Below, one piece after another: positions 54,180-64,000 of a stretch of DNA of 64,000 nt. Made by a program: the position numbers and the translations under genes. Under the pieces are notes generated by a model. It was not told where the DNA came from and ran no database searches. It worked only from the letters and a program-made list of their open reading frames with translations. This DNA comes from Oscarella lobularis. Its lineage: Eukaryota > Porifera > Homoscleromorpha > Homosclerophorida > Oscarellidae. The first letter of the stretch is position 1; each line of letters begins with the position of its first letter. The stretch is from the NCBI RefSeq assembly GCF_947507565.1, contig NC_089180.1:3286001-3350000 (forward strand), given 5' to 3'.

Positions 54180-55395
54180 GAAACGGATTCATTAACAAAT
54201 GGAGGTCAGACTATGCAGGGTTTGTGAAATACTTCGAGGACTATTATGCAAATCGACCAGGTTTCACCTACCAGATGTTCTAAAATCCATTCGCGTTTTT
54301 CTTTTATAGAAACATGGGCCATGGCGTACAGAAGATTTGACCACGGTGGAGTTGATACCAACATGATACTGGAAAGGTGTGTTCGTTTTTAGATGCAAGA
54401 CAATAATAAACACCTTCTTGTTTCACAGCTTTCATAGCAAACTTAAAGTTGTGTATATGAATGGAAGGATGAATAAGCGAATAGATGGGCTTCTAAACAT
54501 TTTGCTGGAAATCGAAAGGGACGAATGCATGGATACGATGAAGAAAAAGTATTTCGGACATAGAAGAAGAAAAGACAGAGAAAGGCACAAAAAGGGAGAA
54601 AATATTTCGGATGATCGGATAGTGGCGGCCGGCAGCGCGGCAGTAGCACGCTAATAGTCGTGCTTGACATTATTTAATTTAAGATCATCAATGATGGCTG
54701 TTGGAGCGTGAAGTCCAGCAAAAATCCTCGTGAACAGTACACCGTGAAAAGAAATTATCCTTGCCGTGCCCAAGGGTGTCCAGTGTTGTGCAACAACGGC
54801 GGATGTGAAAGAATTTGTCGGCATACCTACACCTGCACCTGCTTTGACTATCAATCAGGTAATGTATGCAAACACATACATAAAATCAGCATGATGAGCG
54901 GGTGTGCCGCACGTGAGTCCTGCGAGTCTGACGGTTGGTCAGCGCCTGCTCGAGCCATCATATACTCCGACGGCGACAGTGCCTTATCTCAGACTCGCAG
55001 CAGTGATGGCGTGGTAGAGAGTGGTAAGTTCTATTGTGAGTATAAATAAAGTTCTGACATGATACGTTAATTTATCGCAGAAAGAGAAAACAGCGTACTT
55101 CAGATAAAGTCTCTTTGCACTTCAATTGTTGCCTTGGCTTCAAACGATAGCGTGCCGCCAAATGACTGTCAAAGCCGTTGCATTGCTACGTCGGGCCAGT
55201 AGCTGTCTTCAAGAAGCTGCTGTTGAAGAGGGACCAGAGACTGGTAGCTTTCCTGTGACCAACATGGCTATCCAGCGCAAAAGAAAGCCTGAACACCAAG
55301 TTGATAAATTTAAGAAGTATTCCAAACGATGGAGGAACACCAAGTTGATAAATTTAAGAAGTATTCCAAACGATGGAGGAAGCAAAAGACAATAA
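54180..55395 (+). CDS. MULE-type transposase C-terminus with SWIM zinc finger, multi-exon
   Basis: Exon a (to 54260) ends FINKWRSDYAGFVKYFEDYY. Exon b (54310-54376) reads ETWAMAYRRFDHGGVDTNMI. Exon c (54429-54654) reads SFHSKLKVVYMNGRMNKRID and a basic helix. Exon d (from 54684) has NDGCWSVKSSKNPREQYTVK and the SWIM finger CTCFDYQSGNVCKHIHKI (C-x-C-x8-C-x-H). Splice phases agree for a-b and b-c. A last exon (from 55126) has EAAVEEGPETGSFPVTNMAI and a basic end. The layout is that of MULE-related transposases or genes domesticated from them; the DDE core should lie upstream but was not recognised. Stops after exon c need a further intron (54655-54683). The tail is disturbed by a 44-bp tandem duplication. 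Confidence 0.6.
55291..55378. repeat. 44-bp tandem duplication in coding sequence
   Basis: Two exact 44-bp units (55291-55334 and 55335-55378). As 44 is not a multiple of three, the second unit is read in another frame (HQVDKFKKYSKRWR and then NTKLINLRSIPNDG), so the C-terminus of the gene above is altered. Confidence 0.9.
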
Positions 55396-55399
55396 GGTA

Positions 55400-56070
55400 C
55401 TTAGTCAAGACTAAGCTTTACAACAATCTAATTAGTTTTCCCCAACTGAAGTGCTCCTAATGAAGACGACATCCGCAGAGTTGATCACATGTTGTTTGAG
55501 CAAGGATATAAGGTGTTGTTTATTACTGTAATGACTTTGGCGTAAATAGGAAGTACTTACTTTTAGGCTGCAACAGAACATGTGACCATGCTTATGAATA
55601 GAAATCTTGAAAAGCCTGCCAAACTGAAAGGAAACAGGCTACTGTATTTGTTCGTTTTAGTTTCACAAGCTTGTCTGTCATGCTGAGCACATAGTTCTAA
55701 AGCAGATAGTTTGATCGGGGTCGTCCTGTCTCACCAAGAAGTGGGATAAAATGACTGGCTTATTTCTAACAGCAGCCGTTTTACTTCGTTCTGATTTGAA
55801 AAGTGCTCGAATGACCCTACGAAAAGCCATTCTACAGTCTCGACGGAATCGACGAAGAAGACCGAAGAAGACCGAACGACTTGGAGACGCAGTGGTTGTT
55901 CTGTAATGCGGGAAAGGCTTTCTGCAGGGCCAATGGAGCACTTTGCAGTTCAATACAAAGTCAAAAGGCTTACAATACGCTTTGCTCTTAGAATTTCTAT
56001 ATCAATGTAGATCATATAAACATCATCGCTTCGTTCAATCTAAATATCAAACCAGTAACAAAAAAGCTCA
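55400..56070. other. no gene recognised
   Basis: Contains a run of CGACGAAGAAGACCG repeats near 55855 and overlapping frames without domains. Confidence 0.3.
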
Positions 56071-56303
56071 GTCAAAAGGTTCCTTAGAAGACGATATATA
56101 TGGGGAAATTAATTCCCAAGACCTGTCAAAAGGTTCCTTATGAGTCAATCTCTATGGGGAAATTAATTCCATAGACCAGTCATAAGGTTCCTTAGGAGTC
56201 GATCTCTATGGGGAAATTAATTCTATAGACCAGTCAAAAGGTTCCTTATGAGTCGATATCTATGGGGAAATTAATTCCATAGACCAGTCAAAAGGTTCCT
56301 TAG
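56071..56303. repeat. 54-bp minisatellite
   Basis: Four full units and a partial fifth start at 56071, 56125, 56179, 56233 and 56287, each opening GTCAAAAGGTTCCTTA and containing TATGGGGAAATTAATTCC. The period is exactly 54. Confidence 0.95.
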
Positions 56304-57044
56304 AAACGGCAGAGGGCGTGACAAATAAAGCTGGAGCGTTCGGCGGCGTTGACGAGAAGCCTGAGAGGCTAAGCGCTAGCGGAGACTAAAAGAAAGCCAC
56401 CAAACGAAAGCAAGGAAATACATTGGACAAACCTGACGACAGTCCAGCAGAGCGAAGGGTTCTTTTGTCACAATCACGTACGCCTTTCGTTGGGTTAGTG
56501 AAAAGCATGGCATGCAAAAGCATGGCTTGCGATTACGACATCAGAAAACTTGTGTATGACCCAAAAGAATATTATGTTTAGAAGTTCATTCCTTGAAAAA
56601 AGTACATATATGCTGCTGACACGCTCTAGCACTGCCACACCCACTCATTGAAATTGGTCATGGAACCGTTAGCTTCGTTCCTTCGACGCTCTTAACAAAA
56701 GAAACAGCTGCAAAAGGGCCGCAAGAGAGCACTACAATCGTCGCTAGGGTAGCATTTCGGGAGAAAAGAGCGATAACTTCGATACGTACTTTCTCGAACG
56801 GTTTTTTCACAATACCGTTAAATGGCGCCTTTTTTCAAACGGTGGGCAGAGATGAATGAAAACGCTGCAAGCAGAAGACTGATTGATTATTAACGCACGC
56901 ACGGACTAACATTTTCACAAAGGCGACAGTACAGAGTACATTACAGCAGCCCATCCTTGTCACCTAATTACCAAGGCGGTAATCTCTTCTATTAGCAGAG
57001 TGATCACGTGGATACTCGGGTCAACACGTGGTCTATGACGCAGA
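56304..57044. other. no gene recognised
   Basis: A plus-strand frame at about 56395-56580 (KRKQGNTLDKPDDSPAERRV) looks protein-like but has no known motif. The rest shows nothing. Confidence 0.25.
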
Positions 57045-57156
57045 CGAGTGATCCCAGGCCCTCCGAGCAGTGAGAGCCGCCGCGCCCCCAAACCTCGCGC
57101 GCTAAGCCCAACGAATACTCTCGCGAACTGCTCGGAGGGCCTGGCTTGCGAGGCTA
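57045..57156. repeat. TAGCCTCG hairpin element end, copy 9 (right end)
   Basis: The hairpin spans 57054-57144 with arms CCAGGCCCTCCGAGCAG and CTGCTCGGAGGGCCTGG and a 57-base GC-rich loop, longer than in other copies. It closes with TGCGAGGCTA. The inner flank CTATGACGCAGACGAGTGAT resembles the inner flank of the copy at 26944-27484 (CTATGACGCAGACCAGTGGT). The left end is not in the window. Confidence 0.7.
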
Positions 57157-57374
57157 GGGGCGGACATTCGACTATGCCTTCCATCTCTCCGTGACGTTGT
57201 TGGAACTGTTCCATCTGGGAGCCTCGGAACAGGCGCCGTTGACAGGAAAAAAACGAATCTTCGGTCATACCAAACGCAAGCCATCATGTGATTCCTGCCT
57301 GCTCAAGTTGGCGTAGGGTACCTGTGGCAGAAGCGCTGAAACTAAACATAGGTTTCGGTTCTGCAAAGTATTTA
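57157..57374. other. short spacer between hairpin end and pogo element
   Basis: No gene seen. Confidence 0.3.
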
Positions 57375-59068
57375 CCGTAAACTACCGAGTAAACGCCCAT
57401 GGGCATTTGTAGAACTTTTGTCCAGAAGAGGGGGTGGGCACTTACTATGTGTTTGTGAAAACCTCTCACGTAGTAAACGCCCATGTCTTGAAATGTTTTA
57501 TAAAGGAACCCGTTAATGCGCGAAATGGGAGGTACAGTTTCGGCGCTAGTCTTTTAAGTCTCTAAAAAACCTATTTCCTGAACATCACTTTCAGGATTAG
57601 AAACATAAAACTGGAGTCTGGTTCCGTGGCTTCTTCGTCCTAATTATTTTCATCATTTTCTTCAATGACAAGAACATCATTGACGTATTCATCTTCACTG
57701 CCGTCTAACGCGTTGGAAATTCCGCAAACAAGAAATGATTTGACAATGATTCTATCAGATACCCTTTTGACTCCACGAAGCCGAGACCCAATCACGTTTT
57801 GCCTTAAAGGCTGTTTTAGGTTGCCATGTGAAGTCTTTTCACCTGCACTAAATTTTATCCAGGAGCTCCACGAGTCTCGAATATGTCCTTAGAAAGGCTT
57901 ATTGAAGCTACGATCCATTGGCTGTACAATTGAAGAACAGCCTTCTGGAAATAAGATTTGCATACTTTGATCATGATCTGCCGGCTCTCTTTCGATTGGT
58001 GTGGACGGTGCTCGTCAAGAATGAGTAAACGGCATTCTGGTTTCTATCCATACGTTGTCCTAAGCCACGTATGAAACATTTCGCTTGTCATCCAACCATT
58101 CTTGCTTGCATGGACACGAACATTATCCGGAATCCGATAAGATTTCCTTATTCTAGCTTGCCGTTTCTCTCTTTGAAAATTAAAAAGGCTGGGAATTTTT
58201 TGCCACTTGCTGCCGCGGCTAAGGCGACTGTAAAACCTTTCTTTTCGGCTTTGGTCGTCTTCATTTGGATTGTTTTCTGACTTTGTAACGCACTGGTTTG
58301 TCTGGACGGCATGTCAAACCTCACCATAGTTTGGTCCATGTTAACAATTCGATCGGGGCTAACGCTCTAAGTTTTTCTATGAGAGATCACTGACCTAAAA
58401 AAGTAGTTAAAATAAAGCGACAGTCAATGAAATAGAAATTCTTCTTCACCGGCGAAAAGCGTGCAGTTTTTTTTCGTAATCGGTGGGGACAAACTGAGAA
58501 GTATTGGTCCAACTCTTAGGCTTACGCCAACTCGTTTCTTCCAACGAGATAGCCATTGAGGACTCGCAGCAAAATGAGACAATCCCAAACCTCCGGCAAC
58601 TTCTTTCGCAAATCTTTGTTGAAAACGGAAACACTTTTTAAACGCTGATTCTCTAGGTACGAGAAAACTCTGCTATCAAGATCCTGTGACGCTACAGCGG
58701 CGCCAAGGTGAATTTTTCGCTCTTTTTTTAGGTGCCGTGGTTCAACTTCATGAGATCCTCGTATTTTGAATTCCACTCACAAATTCGCTTCGGATCGATC
58801 TCGAACTTTCTTGCTGTCTTCGAAACGTTTCTCCCGTGCAGTCTGTGCCAGATAATCGCCGAGCATTTGAATGCAACGTCGTAAGATGCATTCCGCTTAC
58901 GGTAGTTATTTGTACGTGCGCGACTGATGCAATGCAGGTGCACAACCGATGCAATGTCCCGTGTATGGGTAGGCGTTTACACGGAGTGTAGCTTACCCTG
59001 TACACTATTTTGCAGCTAAGGGTGGTGGACGCTTTCTCGGGTTTGGGCGTTTACTCGGTAGTTTACGG
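57375..59068. mobile_element. complete pogo-like transposon (1.69 kb)
   Basis: Perfect 25-bp terminal inverted repeats begin CCGTAAACTACCGAGTAAAC on the left and are mirrored at 59044-59068. TA flanks both sides (57373-57374 and 59069-59070), the pogo/Tc1 target. Subterminal copies of GTAAACGCCCAT / GGCGTTTAC recur at about 57470 and 58975, possible transposase-binding sites. The minus strand encodes a decayed transposase. Perfect ends with a broken gene suggest recent trans-mobilisation. Confidence 0.9.
57889..58943 (-). pseudogene. pogo-like DDE_1 transposase, several frameshifts
   Basis: Order on the minus strand: a helix-turn-helix domain (SYDVAFKCSAIIWHRLHGRN, KFEIDPKRICEWNSKYEDLM). After a shift comes DLDSRVFSYLENQRLKSVSV, then in a third frame FVPTDYEKKLHAF. 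The catalytic domain then begins NMDQTMVRFDMPS (first Asp), TTKAEKKGFTVALAAAASGK, RVHASKNGWMTSEMFHTWLR, CRLLILDEHRPHQ (second Asp) and, after another shift, SSIVQPMDRSFNKPF (third Asp). All three metal-binding aspartates are recognisable, but at least four frame changes or stops prevent a product. Confidence 0.8.
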
Positions 59069-59439
59069 TACTACCCGCTGTATCCAAATAACGGTCAGCA
59101 GTAGGCCAATGAAATTGCCGGCGAGGTGTCGGCTATGCCGTAGTTGTGCACCTCGATAATGGTTATGAACCTGCTGTTTTGTTTTGAAGAAAATTGCAAA
59201 TTTTTTAGAGCCGGATATGACGTCACCAAAATTTGTGCCATAGGGATGATTGGGATTAGCTGGAATGGCGTCATGTACTGTACCAACGCAATTATTCGAA
59301 TGGATTAACCACTGTTCTGCAGACTAAGATAAACGTTGCCGCGCCTTTTCTCAGCAAAATTTACTGTAACTTCTCTGAAGATAACAAGTCGTCTGCAGTA
59401 CAGGTAGGCATGCAGCGTCACATTAACTAATTAGCGACT
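59069..59439. other. no gene recognised
   Basis: Spacer ending in an acceptor-like TATTTTTGAAG before the next exon. Confidence 0.3.
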
Positions 59440-59928
59440 TATTTTTGAAGACGGCAGCACTTGATGACGCGCAGAAATCGCTCCCAGATTCCCACTATTG
59501 GATCAAAGCCGACGCCTGCGACATACTGGCTGGCGTGCAGGAATCTGTAAAGGGAGAATGGTCGGGTGATGTTGACTTGAACGACAGCAGTTTGGAGGCG
59601 GAGAAGGAAATATACACGACATTGAAAAAGAAAATGGTAAATCTTGGAAGGAGGAGTCATGAAGCATGGACTGGCGATGCTGGCTACACTCTACCAAAAC
59701 TGAGCGCATACAAACAACGTCTTCAAAAGAGTCAAGAATAGTTATTTTCAATTAGCCATTAATTATTACCATTATTTTTATAGAACTTGAAGACAAACAG
59801 AAGTCCCTGCGCAAAAGCAAGAGCTCCAACGACAAAGAACGTCTGCCTCTTCTCTGGGAAATTCATGATTTGAAAACGGGCAAGTTGCTAGGGACGATTG
59901 TATGGGTTTCTTCGTCGTTTTCCCGCTG
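59440..59928 (+). CDS. uncharacterised protein with YWIKADACDIL motif, two exons
   Basis: Exon 1 (59445-59738) encodes SHYWIKADACDILAGVQESV and KGEWSGDVDLNDSSL, then a helical end. A second segment from an acceptor TTATAG near 59782 encodes LEDKQKSLRKSKSSNDKERL. The motif YWIKADxxDIxxGxxESVxxxWSGDVDL recurs in large uncharacterised genes of cnidarians and sponges, to my memory. The first exon ends in a stop unless a donor just before is used, so the join is not proven. Function unknown. Confidence 0.45.
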
Positions 59929-60064
59929 ATCGTCTGATGCGCTGAAGAATGACGCATTTTTTGAAGCAGCTTTGGCTTTGCTACAACAGCTCCCAGGCGT
60001 TGCCGGTTTTCCACTCAAAATTTGCCACCAAATAGTGAAACAAGTAAGCTTCTTTGTTTTTTAG

Positions 60065-60370
60065 TTATTGTCTAACGCATTGTACCCGCAGAACTGAGTC
60101 CAGCGTTTGAAGGCTGTCTGATTCGAAGCAGCCGGGCTCGAAGTGGTTGCTGCAGATCTCGCTGTATGTCTTCGGACCCGCCCACCGGTCAAGCGTTCTT
60201 CGAACTTGATCGATCCACTTTTGACGTAGTCCGACGTCTTTTGGAAAGAAGTAGAGCGTGAAATCGTCTTTCGTAGTGCTGTTACAACTAGCAGCGATGC
60301 AGCGGCGAACCAACTGGGCCCGAGAAGACGAAATACGTGGCAACAAAGAAGTGAGGCGAACGCCCATCAA
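60065..60370 (-). CDS. THAP-type zinc-finger domain
   Basis: VRRCIAASCNSTTKDDFTLY, FFPKDVGLRQKWIDQVRRTL, then YSEICSNHFEPGCFESDSL: the C2CH pattern (C-x4-C ... W ... C-x2-H) with the conserved HFEP...CF, a sequence-specific DNA-binding domain found in host regulators and in P-element-type transposases. The usual start MVRRC is replaced here by a longer N-terminus from the Met at 60370, or by an acceptor CCCAG just before LVRRC. No catalytic domain follows; the frame ends at 60065. Confidence 0.75.
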   Translation of the reverse strand: MMGVRLTSLLPRISSSRAQLVRRCIAASCNSTTKDDFTLYFFPKDVGLRQKWIDQVRRTLDRWAGPKTYSEICSNHFEPGCFESDSLQTLDSVLRVQCVRQ

Positions 60371-60453
60371 AGAAATGCAAACAAAAAAATTTTCACCACT
60401 TCAGTTTCCCTTTAATTAGGAAGCAACTGTTCTAGGCCGAATGTTTACTTCAA

Positions 60454-60877
60454 TCATCTGAAATATGAAATAATGTGGGTAACGTTAGATAGAAGCCTTA
60501 GTCTCACGACCTCTTCAAACGACGACGACGTGGCCTCTCTCCTTTTCGAAGCCTTTCTCTCCTTCGGTACGGTGGCACTTTTAGCCGTTCGTTTTTCCTC
60601 AATGCCCTTTGACTTATAGTGCTCCTTCAATGCATCGAGTGCGGCCAATTGAAAACGATCTTCATCTAAAGCGTAGTACGAATGAAGCACAGTGATGTGA
60701 GACTGCTTTTTTGACTGTCCATTGACATGGCTTGCCTAATTGACAAGGCAACGTCTCATCGCCAAATTCCTCATCCGAATCATGAGTAACACTCTCACGA
60801 AGCAGTCGTCTTCCTCGTTTTGACACCATAAAAGAAACAGTACAAGAGAACGTGACGGTACCAGGGGGATTGTGCAC
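60454..60877 (-). CDS. unknown basic protein fragments
   Basis: Two neighbouring frames on the minus strand. The first (60877-60662) has TVSFMVSKRGRRLLRESVTH. The second (60690-60454) has ALDEDRFQLAALDALKEHYK and a Lys/Arg-rich tail. They might be exons of the gene containing the THAP domain, whose start lies downstream on the same strand, but no splice junction was convincing. Confidence 0.25.
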
Positions 60878-61818
60878 TACCGCGCGCTACCGACACGCCC
60901 ATTTTTAAAAGCCGTTTTTCAGGCATACCGTAATAAGAATCGTACAGACATTTTTGCGTATCGCTACTATGCATTTGTGGACACAAAAGCATCGTATGAA
61001 TTTGAGGGCGATAGCTCTTATTGTATTCAAGTTTGGCGCTCCCTCTTATTTCCGCTTCTGTCGTTTCGGCCGATTGACTAAAGCGACCAAACAACCGCTC
61101 ATTTTGGTCGCTAAAGGTGTAGAAAACCTGCCTATTTTTGAGGCGCCGTCCTCGCCCTATAGTTACGCTGCCATAGTAGATAAATCTGAAAACGTCGTCC
61201 TAAGAGAGCGCATTTGCGTTGTTTTCTAGCAGACTAATGAGAAAATCAACCATATTCCTCTCGATTTGCTATTGTATGCGTCCGGCTCCAAACAGCGCCG
61301 CATTCAGACGAATTTCCGCGTCGAGCTGGTACGAAGTCGTAACTACCCCATCATCTGTCTGAAGAAGTGCACACGCTGCAGATGCTAACAGATTGGCATA
61401 TAAGATGTCTAAAAACTCGTATAGCTCAAAATCTGCAATGTCTGCTTCATTGCGGACGAGTGGGGCACCGGCTGACCCCAGAACTGCTCAAAACTGCGCT
61501 AGAGTGAGCGGCTTAAAATTGGACCCGACCTCTAACAATAAAATGCGTCTTTATAGCGGCTAAAAGAGATAGGCTACTCGAGCACTCGCGGCAGACTCGG
61601 CCTCGCGACAAATGTGGCAAAACAAACTCGCGCTGGGTCAAACATGCCTTCGTATAATAACAAGATAACTAACAGTTTTGTAATAAACGAGATCCTCGCC
61701 TACTCGAGTCAGAACCAAGATTGATCTATATTTCCTTTCACGCCCATTCTACCCTCCCTATTTAAGTCCCGTATCTTACTTTACCACACCACTGCATACT
61801 CTAGGGGGTTCTCAAATC
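60878..61818. other. no gene recognised; possible LTR at 61500-61815
   Basis: The last 80 bp hold a TATTTAAG box and end TACTCTAGGGGG just before the 3' end of the gypsy gag/protease on the other strand. I could not define an LTR. Confidence 0.3.
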
Positions 61819-62710
61819 TCAAATGTCGTTTTGACTAACAATGAAATCGGCACCAAGGATTGGATTCGTTGCTATATCCGCAACACGAAAACAATGTCGG
61901 GTAGTCCAAGAACCGAATGCGACCGGAAGCTCGACCACACCAGCAACAGGCACCGTGTGACCGCTCGCCATCGCGAGGCGCTCGGTGAAAGGCAACACAG
62001 GGAATGACGCGAAAGACGGCGGAACGATGGAAATCGCTGCTCCGGTGTCAATGAGACAACGGAACGACACGCCGTTCAGTGTCGCAGCGACTTGAAAAAT
62101 AGAGTCGGAGGATAACGGGGACGCCTGGAGGGCGGCGACGTAATGAATTATGGGCGTATGTTCGCGCGAATGCGCAGAGACACACTGTGCGGAATTTTCA
62201 TGTTTCCCCCCAAACTTCGGACAATTAATACGAATATGGCCAAACTGTCCGCAATCCCAACAGCGACGCTGAGAAACCAGAACAGGCGCGCGAAGAGTGC
62301 TTGGGAGTCCCGAGGGAATGGCGTAGACAGGGTGGGGCGAAGCGTCGTTGCGGGTGAGACGTTCCAACACAGAGGTGACAAGAGCGGTCTGCGTTTCGAC
62401 GGCTTTCATCAAAGACGAGGCAGGCGTGGCCGTCGCGACGAGTGGATGTGGCGCCGCTGTAGCATCGCCGGAAATGGACGGATGGAAAACTTTGACAGGC
62501 GAAATCTTGTCAGAGTCTATCACGACGAGTGCATCTTCCACTCAAACGACGATCAGCAGTTCTTCTAGTGCGACGGATCATTCAATCCTGTAAAGTCAAA
62601 ATCAGAGGGACGGGTCATCATGGTCTCCGACTTCCGACGTAAGCGCGTCGGGTCGTAACAGCATCTCAACGTCACTCAACGCTAGTCCTGTGGACATTCT
62701 GCAGTATCTA
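61819..62710 (-). pseudogene. Ty3/gypsy Gag end and aspartic protease
   Basis: From 62710 the minus strand begins MSTGLALSDVEMLLRPDALT. After a stop and shift near 62600 the frame 62541-61819 runs through a Ala/Pro-rich region to a zinc knuckle (RRCWDCGQFGHIRINCPK, C-x2-C-x4-H-x4-C). The protease follows: FRCLIDTGAAISIVPPSF (DTGA active site) and NPILGADFI. The frame ends at 61819 with no reverse transcriptase, so the element is cut there. The 5' tip also occurs at 12240-12345. Confidence 0.8.
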
Positions 62711-62914
62711 TGCGCAAATGCGGAAGAACTTGCACGTGCCCAAACAGGCCCTGGTGTCGGTGTGCGGCGCTTCGCAAACGGACATGATACCCATATCCTG
62801 ACCGCCACTCTCTATATGGAAAGCTTCGTCCGTCCTAAGCTTCGCGTGCGACGACGCGACTGAAACCATCACCATCTTGATCACCTTCACGACGGATGGG
62901 GATACGTCGTTCGC

Positions 62915-63906
62915 GAGATGTTGGAGAAACATTTTCATTCAGACGACGGTCTCACCGAATGCATCGCATCCGTAGAAGACGAAATTGTTCGCCTATCCAC
63001 TTCAGGTTCGACGCTGGAGTCGTCGCCTTTCTGCAGACCGTGGGTGTCCACCAGGCGGTGAACACGTCGTACGAGGACTTCCCCGACTTACGACGTCTTG
63101 TCGCCAGTCCCTTTTTCCAACAAGCCCTGATTCAAGGTCAAGGACTGTTTGTTTTCTCCAGCGTATATAAAGCGCACTTGACGATAGCTCGCGAAGATTT
63201 TCCCGCTGTCCACGTCTGCTTCTGTCCGTATCCCGCCGTTCCTGTTCCAAGTAGGTATCGCTTTTCATTCGAATAATTTTGCAAGAACGAGCCGCGACCC
63301 GTCGTCATGGTCGTTACTTGAGGAAGTTTCAGGATATATACGATCTGCCCGTTCCGATGAGATTTCAAACGTATCTATTGAAACCGTTTGATGACGAAAG
63401 GTGCGACCGCCTTTAGCTTCGTATCGCCGTCAATGAAACGGTGAAGTGCGTCGAACGCCAGCCGTCCGACAACTGCGACGATCTCCTGTCGCAATCGCTC
63501 GTCTTTCTCAGTCTGACCGTCGTCGAATGCATCGCCCGATGCACTCCTTCGCTCGTCGGATTTGGAAGAATATCTCGGCGTCGAGTATCCGCTTTTTTAC
63601 AAGAGCCTGAACGAGGCCGCTCGGTTGTTGACGCTCGATGAAATCGAGCGTACGCATCGCTATTTAGCCACGATGCCGAAGAGACGATTCGTTGAACCGG
63701 ATTCGTTCCTGAGAGCGATTAGCAACATTGCCATCTATCGCTCTCTCCCTTCCTCCGAAACGTCTTCTCGATGCGACATCACGGTGATTCTTTGCTCGTA
63801 CAAGCGAGTCGATTCCAGAAATTCTCCGTGCTGTCGCGGTCACATCTTTGGCAATCACGCACTCAACGACGTCGATCCCGCGCGCTTTTGGACTCGCCAA
63901 TGCTAG
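62915..63906 (+). CDS. unknown multi-exon gene at right edge
   Basis: Protein-like segments on the plus strand: EMLEKHFHSDDGLTECIASV; in another frame FDAGVVAFLQTVGVHQAVNT, FPDLRRLVASPFFQQALIQG, FVFSSVYKAHLTIAREDF; then PVPMRFQTYLLKPFDDERCD near 63350; VKCVERQPSDNCDDLLSQSL; and YPLFYKSLNEAARLLTLDEI. Base use is even and codon-like, and possible splice signals (TTTCAG at about 63329, GAAAGGTGCG at about 63398) occur between them. No known domain was recognised. One frame change near 63005 has no good intron, so it may be a pseudogene. A hairpin element starts 34 bp after the last frame. Confidence 0.4.
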
Positions 63907-63939
63907 TCGAAAATGTTTTGCGACGAGACGCAGGACAAC

Positions 63940-64000
63940 TAGCCTCGTATCCAGGCCCTTTCTTCTGTTGCGAATCCCGGATGGCCTCGCGGAGAAAGGG
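63940..64000 (+). repeat. TAGCCTCG hairpin element end, copy 10 (cut by window end)
   Basis: TAGCCTCGTAT, then CCAGGCCCTTTCTTC ... CCCGGATGGCC ... GGAGAAAGGG. The window ends inside the right arm of the hairpin. Confidence 0.65.

Larger units (their letters stand above)
52534..54288. repeat. segmental duplication, copy B
   Basis: Matches 46038-47791. Differences are few: small indels near 52795 (ATCAATGAGAGAG against ATCAATGCAGCG) and single substitutions. It is continuous with the MULE/SWIM gene at 54.2 kb, suggesting that copy B is the original context and copy A the truncated offshoot. Confidence 0.9.

Overview
This is eukaryotic DNA, almost certainly from an early-branching animal. Coding stretches are split by short GT-AG introns (about 45 to 150 nt). 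One locus combines an NB-ARC/TPR region with Death and CARD domains, as in animal innate-immune receptors. The transposon families (pogo/Tigger, piggyBac, hAT, IS5/Harbinger-like, MULE/SWIM, Ty3/gypsy, R2/NeSL-like non-LTR) and several uncharacterised gene families resemble those that are expanded in sponges and cnidarians. A sponge is my best guess, from memory of these families; the sequence does not prove it. There is no sign of a bacterial genome, operons or CRISPR.

The window is dominated by mobile DNA, most of it broken. From 1 to 14 kb there are fragments of pogo-type transposases, gypsy gag/protease remains, a large fold-back element and the first hairpin elements. From 14 to 20 kb there are an RPA-like fragment, a decayed RecQ-type helicase, an AT-rich repeat-laden stretch and a gypsy gag. 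From 21.4 to 25.3 kb on the minus strand lies a decayed receptor-like gene (NB-ARC tail, TPRs, Death, CARD), cut at its 5' side by a hairpin-ended element. From 25.3 to 28.3 kb hairpin elements and a 30-bp minisatellite are nested; one insertion is flanked by an exact 9-bp target duplication. From 28.3 to 31.2 kb and again from 40.7 to 43.3 kb sits a multi-exon gene of an uncharacterised family, present twice with different defects. From 31.2 to 39.3 kb there are a 45-bp minisatellite, a nearly full-length non-LTR retrotransposon, a gypsy pol cut by a hAT element, and pogo/Tigger tails. From 44.7 to 54.3 kb there are a second, truncated non-LTR copy and a 1.75-kb segmental duplication. The second copy of that segment lies beside a complete 2.3-kb Tc1/mariner/IS630-like transposon, and the first copy preserves its empty TA target. 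From 54 to 64 kb there are a MULE/SWIM gene, a 54-bp minisatellite, a complete pogo element with perfect terminal repeats, a THAP domain, another gypsy gag/protease and an unknown gene at the right edge.

The strongest candidate for an undescribed system is a family of elements starting TAGCCTCG, followed at once by a near-perfect hairpin (arms CCAGGCCCTTCTC, CCAGACCCTCTC or CCCAGACTCTCTC). They occur at ten places in this window. Two complete copies have exact 9-bp target duplications. Several carry or flank pieces of RecQ-family helicases in place of any transposase. I read them as MULE-like or fold-back DNA transposons associated with a RecQ helicase.
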